Below are positions 14,799 through 17,317 of a DNA stretch of 17,317 nucleotides, piece after piece (the first letter of the stretch is position 1; every line of letters starts with the position of its first letter). The stretch covers positions 1 through 17,317 of the forward strand of contig CAJUQB010000076.1 in NCBI GenBank assembly GCA_910588285.1. The letters are read 5' to 3'. The notes beneath the pieces were generated by a model. That model saw only the letters and a program-made list of their open reading frames with translations, made no database searches and had not been told where the DNA came from. The DNA comes from an uncultured Lachnospiraceae bacterium (GTDB taxonomy: Bacteria; Bacillota; Clostridia; Lachnospirales; Lachnospiraceae). The position numbers were made by a program, and so were the translations under genes.

Positions 14799-15020
14799 TA
14801 TATAAATATCCCGAATATCGTAACAACATAAAAGAGCCAACAAAAATTGAATCGAATTGGCATTGAAATATCAGCGCCATTGTAACATGAAAACATCTCT
14901 TTTACCATGGACGTTCCATGTTTCTTTGGATAAAAACATTAACCGTCCATAGTATTAGTAATAGATTCTATCTTGCAGCGAACCTAAAATACGAAACCAA
15001 ATGATATGTATCTATACAAA
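14799..15020 (-). pseudogene. Decayed duplicate of the 95-residue membrane protein gene
   Basis: Base-by-base comparison with 14346-14560 shows the same succession of short blocks: CAGCGCCAT, ACATCTC/ATATCTC, GTCCATAG/GTCCACAG, AGTAATAGATTC/AGTAAGGGATTC and ACGAAACC/ATGAAACC. Translation in the frame of the intact gene gives GF-VF, then a stop and further stops and frameshifts. It is about 220 bases long and much richer in A+T than the intact copy. It appears to be a tandem duplication, one copy of which has been lost to mutation. Confidence 0.7.
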
Positions 15021-15082
15021 TATACGATATCAAAAACCAATATCAAAAACTAAAACTAAAAATTAGATATGAAAAACTATTT

Positions 15083-15630
15083 TTATGGCTTAATTACAAA
15101 ATAAGATGTATTAGTAAATGGTCCAAGTGTTCCCGTTACATAAGAAACGCCAGGTATGGGGCAACTCACTGTATGGGTCGTTGTAACATTAAAAGAAACA
15201 GACTTTCTATTACTGCTAATAACTGGTTGTGTGGTTCTTATGCTATCTAAACTTCCAGAAAATAGTGCCCCTAATTCACTAAATGATACGCTTATGCTTG
15301 GCGAAGGAAAAGCAATAATCTCATTTGTGGCATCTTGCAACCCATATGAACCAGTAGCAGTAACTACTAAATATCAGTTTTTTTCATTATATGGAAAGCC
15401 ATTTTGTGTTATTAAATGTACCTTACTTTCTTCATATTTTGGATGTATAACAGAACGAGTATGCCTGTCTGGTAATATATAGTTATGCCCATCCATTTGC
15501 GAAATGCCATCTTGATAGCATCCACATAGTATAGATTTAAAATCTTCTTTTTGATAAGCTTCCTCATAGTTTATGATAAAGCTGTCTGTTACATTATCTC
15601 CATCAGAATTAATTTTTTTGATTTGTTCAT
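15083..15630 (-). pseudogene. Disrupted gene of unknown function (frameshift in an A7 tract and an in-frame stop)
   Basis: AAAGGAG stands 8 bases before an ATG at 15630 whose frame (MNKSKKLILM...) stops after 13 codons. One extra base in the A7 run after AACAAATC would join it to a long frame, MNKSKKINSDGDNVTDSFIINYEEAYQ..., that runs to a TGA at 15374-15376. The same frame continues after that TGA for another 97 codons (YLVVTATGSYGLQDATNE ... YVTGTLGPFTNTSYFVIKP) to a TAA at 15083. The restored product would be about 180 residues. The C-terminal half is Ser/Thr/Val-rich, like a beta-sandwich surface or secreted domain. I do not recognise the family. It lies in A+T-rich DNA with its own promoter. 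Confidence 0.65.
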
Positions 15631-15677
15631 AAATAATGCTCCTTTCTAAAATCCTAATGATATCGTTTACAATTTGT

Positions 15678-15707
15678 ATTGTATCATAAAAAAAATAATT
15701 TTGTAAA
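15678..15707 (-). promoter_or_regulatory. Promoter of the disrupted gene
   Basis: On the minus strand TTTACA (15707-15702), an 18-base spacer and TACAAT (15683-15678). It lies about 50 bases before the ATG at 15630, in A+T-rich sequence where such matches are less significant. Confidence 0.4.
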
Positions 15708-15712
15708 TACAT

Positions 15713-15902
15713 ATATTTATTTTAAGATATTCTATCTTTTTTTGTAAAATATACGTTACATTAAAATATATTTATCATAAAAATCATACTTGTTCAAATA
15801 TATTTATTTGTAACCGGGTTTTAAAACCTATGTAAATACATTTAATATCGCATCCTTTACATGTTCCTCCGACATCGACATCTTTTCCTTCAGCATTTAT
15901 AA
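15713..15902. other. A+T-rich intergenic stretch
   Basis: No convincing gene. It contains the perfect 12-base palindrome GGTTTTAAAACC (about 15817-15828). A 22-codon minus-strand frame (15896-15828, MLKEKMSMSEEHVKDAILNVFT) has AAAGGA about 10 bases upstream and may be an N-terminal gene remnant. Confidence 0.4.
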
Positions 15903-15995
15903 AGATCCTTTCCGGTGGCTGTGCCGGATGCTGATGAAACACCAGAAGAACAGTGGATCAAGGTGCATGAGGGGTGGCTTGGGGATTTCAAATAA
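15903..15995 (+). pseudogene. C-terminal remnant of an unidentified gene
   Basis: An open stretch reads RSFPVAVPDADETPEEQWIK followed by VHEGWLGDFK and a TAA. It has a protein-like composition (TPEEQW, HEGWLGDF) but no start codon with a ribosome site, and an upstream in-frame stop at 15900. It has the G+C-richer composition of the rest of the window, unlike the A+T-rich bases before it. It looks like the tail of a gene truncated at the edge of the A+T-rich island. Family unknown. Confidence 0.4.
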
Positions 15996-16074
15996 ATGAA
16001 AATGTATCTTGTATTTGGATTATGCATATAATATGATGTCAGTAGGCAAAAGGAAATGGCAAGTCCATCTGGAC

Positions 16075-16126
16075 AAAAGACGAATCCCCGAACCGTGCTG
16101 CAACGCAGTTTGGGGATTCGTCTTTT
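16075..16126 (+). terminator. Intrinsic terminator, possibly bidirectional
   Basis: A perfect 15-bp stem AAAAGACGAATCCCC (16075-16089) pairs with GGGGATTCGTCTTTT (16112-16126), with a 22-base loop. The plus strand continues CTTTTATGG. It lies 80 bases after the gene remnant ending at 15995, so it probably once served that gene. The symmetric A/T ends would let it work in both directions. Confidence 0.75.
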
Positions 16127-16154
16127 CTTTTATGGTGGCAAAGCACCCACCAGG

Positions 16155-16244
16155 CTATTTGTTGCCCTTGTCGTGCCTGTCTAGCCATTTGCTGATGAGG
16201 TGGCAAGCCAAACCTGCTGCGACAGTCTCTAAAAAGGATTCTAC
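16155..16244 (-). pseudogene. Remnant of a small hydrophobic peptide gene (KWLD-type)
   Basis: On the minus strand a 29-codon frame reads VESFLETVAAGLACHLISKW then LDRHDKGNK and a stop. Small peptides with one hydrophobic helix followed by ...xxKWLDR and a charged tail are, from memory, frequent in Firmicutes genomes near mobile elements. Here an in-frame TAA directly precedes the frame and no ATG, GTG or suitable TTG starts it, so it is probably dead. Confidence 0.4.
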
Positions 16245-16297
16245 TTACAGCGTAATAATGAATGCATACGGAATTCCATATAGATAAATGGAAAAAC

Positions 16298-16355
16298 GAA
16301 TCATGTTCTCACAGAACACGCAGCTTGTGCGCATTCCTGACCCGTGAAAAGTAAC
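16298..16355 (+). repeat. Dispersed palindromic repeat, copy D (right half only)
   Basis: GAATCATGTTCTCAC...GCAGCTTGTGCGCATTCC...GACCCGTGAAAAGTAAC matches the right-hand 58 bases of copy C, including the complete right terminal repeat, with several changes in the palindrome's left arm. It ends 75 bases before the hydrolase ATG. Confidence 0.7.
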
Positions 16356-16395
16356 AAACACCACAATTTTCCTTCTGTGTCAAGGAAAAATCCAA

Positions 16396-16424
16396 TTCCT
16401 CTCCCGTCAATTCTGTGTTATACT
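16396..16424 (+). promoter_or_regulatory. Possible promoter of the hydrolase gene
   Basis: TATACT (16419-16424) with a weak TTCCTC 17 bases upstream. The -10 is only 6 bases before the first ATG, so either the message is nearly leaderless or translation starts at the in-frame ATG at 16461. Confidence 0.3.
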
Positions 16425-16430
16425 AGAGCT

Positions 16431-17317
16431 ATGATTACGACAGATAAAAACCCAACCAAAATGCAAAAGAAACACAAAAAAATCCGTACCGTTCTGCTGA
16501 TCCTCCTGCTGCTGCTTTTCCTCCTCTACTGGGTGGTCTGCTACTTTCTGGTAAGCCTGGCCCTGGTGCCCTCCTTTATGGAAAAAACAGAGGTATTCAA
16601 CACCGTGACAGAGGTCAGCATTGAAGCCCTGGTACAGACGGATGATGTAAAGAGCAACCGCACTGCCCTGTGGGACGAGACAAGGGCATGGCTGGAAACT
16701 GCCCAGGCAGAGCAGCTGTCTGTCACTACCCAGGACGGCTACCGCCTGGCGGGGGTTCTCTTCTCACCCTCTGACGCTGCAGATTCTGCAATTTCTCCGG
16801 AAAATTCCCACAGATGGGTACTGCTGCTCCACGGCTACACCGGATGGAAGGAGGAGCTCTATCCGATCGCCTGCCAATATGTACAGCGGGGCTATTATGC
16901 CCTGGTGCCTGACATGCGGTGCAGCGGAGAAAGCCAGGGGGATTTTATCGGCATGGGCTGGACGGACCGGATAGACAATCAGCTGTGGCTTAAAGAGATC
17001 CTGGACCGGGACCCGGAGGCCGAGATCATTCTCCAGGGCCAGTCCATGGGGGCCTCCTGTGCCCTGATGATGTCCGGGGAAAATCTGCCTCCCCAGGTAA
17101 AGGCCGTTGTCAGCGACTGCGCCTACACGGACGCTTACTCCATGTTTGCCAAACAGATGAAGGACTGGTTCGGCCTGCCCTCCTTCCCGATCTTAGACAG
17201 TATGAACCTGATGCTGCAGCTGCGGGGCGGCTATGACCTGAAGGATGCCTCTGCCCTGAATGGGGTAAAAAACACCTCCCTCCCAGTGCTTTTGATCCAC
17301 GGGAAGGAGGATGATAT
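16431..17317 (+). CDS. Membrane-anchored alpha/beta hydrolase (C-terminus beyond window)
   Basis: The frame is open from ATG 16431 to the right edge, 295 residues. A basic N-terminus (KMQKKHKKIR) is followed by one membrane helix (about 20-47, Leu-rich), placing the catalytic domain outside the cell. The hydrolase core shows LLLHGYTG (oxyanion loop, 131-138), LVPDMRCSGESQGDFIGMG (158-176), the nucleophile elbow GQSMGA with Ser205, and LLIHGKEDD at the edge, where the catalytic Asp is expected. The catalytic His would be just outside. Proteins of this type are common in Lachnospiraceae and resemble peptidase S9/esterase-like hydrolases with unknown substrates. There is no good Shine-Dalgarno before either ATG (16431 or 16461). 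Nothing ties it to the transporter locus, from which it is separated by the decay zone. Confidence 0.88.
   Translation, partial: MITTDKNPTKMQKKHKKIRTVLLILLLLLFLLYWVVCYFLVSLALVPSFMEKTEVFNTVTEVSIEALVQTDDVKSNRTALWDETRAWLETAQAEQLSVTTQDGYRLAGVLFSPSDAADSAISPENSHRWVLLLHGYTGWKEELYPIACQYVQRGYYALVPDMRCSGESQGDFIGMGWTDRIDNQLWLKEILDRDPEAEIILQGQSMGASCALMMSGENLPPQVKAVVSDCAYTDAYSMFAKQMKDWFGLPSFPILDSMNLMLQLRGGYDLKDASALNGVKNTSLPVLLIHGKEDD

Noticed and set aside
16009..16287. 92-codon plus-strand frame through the terminator at 16075-16126
   Set aside because: It runs through a perfect terminator hairpin and has no ribosome site; its composition is not protein-like.
1..17317. tRNA, rRNA or phage genes
   Set aside because: I saw no cloverleaf, rRNA signature or phage structural gene on either strand by eye.

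Overview
The window looks like a chromosomal segment of an anaerobic gut Clostridia, most likely Lachnospiraceae. The signs are GC-moderate genes with strong AGGAGG ribosome binding sites, an Rpn-type putative transposase/nuclease, a YesMN-style two-component system, an Rbs/Mgl-type ABC importer and an FAD/FMN/Fe-S ene-reductase. This is judged by eye from protein families and style, not from a database search.

Layout. 1-819 (minus, cut by the window edge): Rpn-family protein. 820-1162: promoter, intrinsic terminator and a dispersed palindromic repeat. 1163-2134 (minus): flavodoxin-fold FMN oxidoreductase with its own promoter. 2308-5936 (minus): ABC importer (substrate-binding lipoprotein, ATPase with two cassettes, permease) with a clear promoter and a 20-bp-spaced direct repeat beside its -35. 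6115-7572 (minus): an RbsA-like protein in which both ATPase cassettes have lost their catalytic motifs. 7586-8407 (minus): a 273-residue YesM-type histidine kinase with no sensor domain. 8522-10156 (minus): YesN-type response regulator. 10158-11435 (minus): PucR/CdaR-type regulator. 11655-11800: a 146-bp MITE-like element. 11905-13938 (plus): ene-reductase. 13939-16430: gene-poor, partly AT-rich decay zone with one intact 95-residue membrane protein, a decayed duplicate of it, a disrupted gene, two gene remnants, two hairpin terminators and another repeat copy. 16431-17317 (plus, cut by the edge): membrane-anchored alpha/beta hydrolase.

How it may work together. The regulators are transcribed toward the transporter: PucR-type regulator, response regulator, kinase, pseudo-ATPase, then a fresh promoter and the importer. 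The kinase has almost nothing outside the membrane to sense with. The protein encoded 13 bp after it is a catalytically dead relative of the importer's own ATPase. I infer a transporter-coupled signalling module: the dead ATPase could dock on the importer (or its permease) and report occupancy or flux to the kinase. The response regulator would then bind the TAAGATT direct repeats upstream of the importer operon. The flanking flavin enzymes suggest that the imported compound is, or leads to, something reducible such as an alpha,beta-unsaturated carbonyl. The substrate cannot be named from sequence.

The most interesting item is this kinase/pseudo-ATPase/importer module. Next are the dispersed palindromic repeat family, with copies between several genes, and the decay zone at 14.7-16.3 kb.
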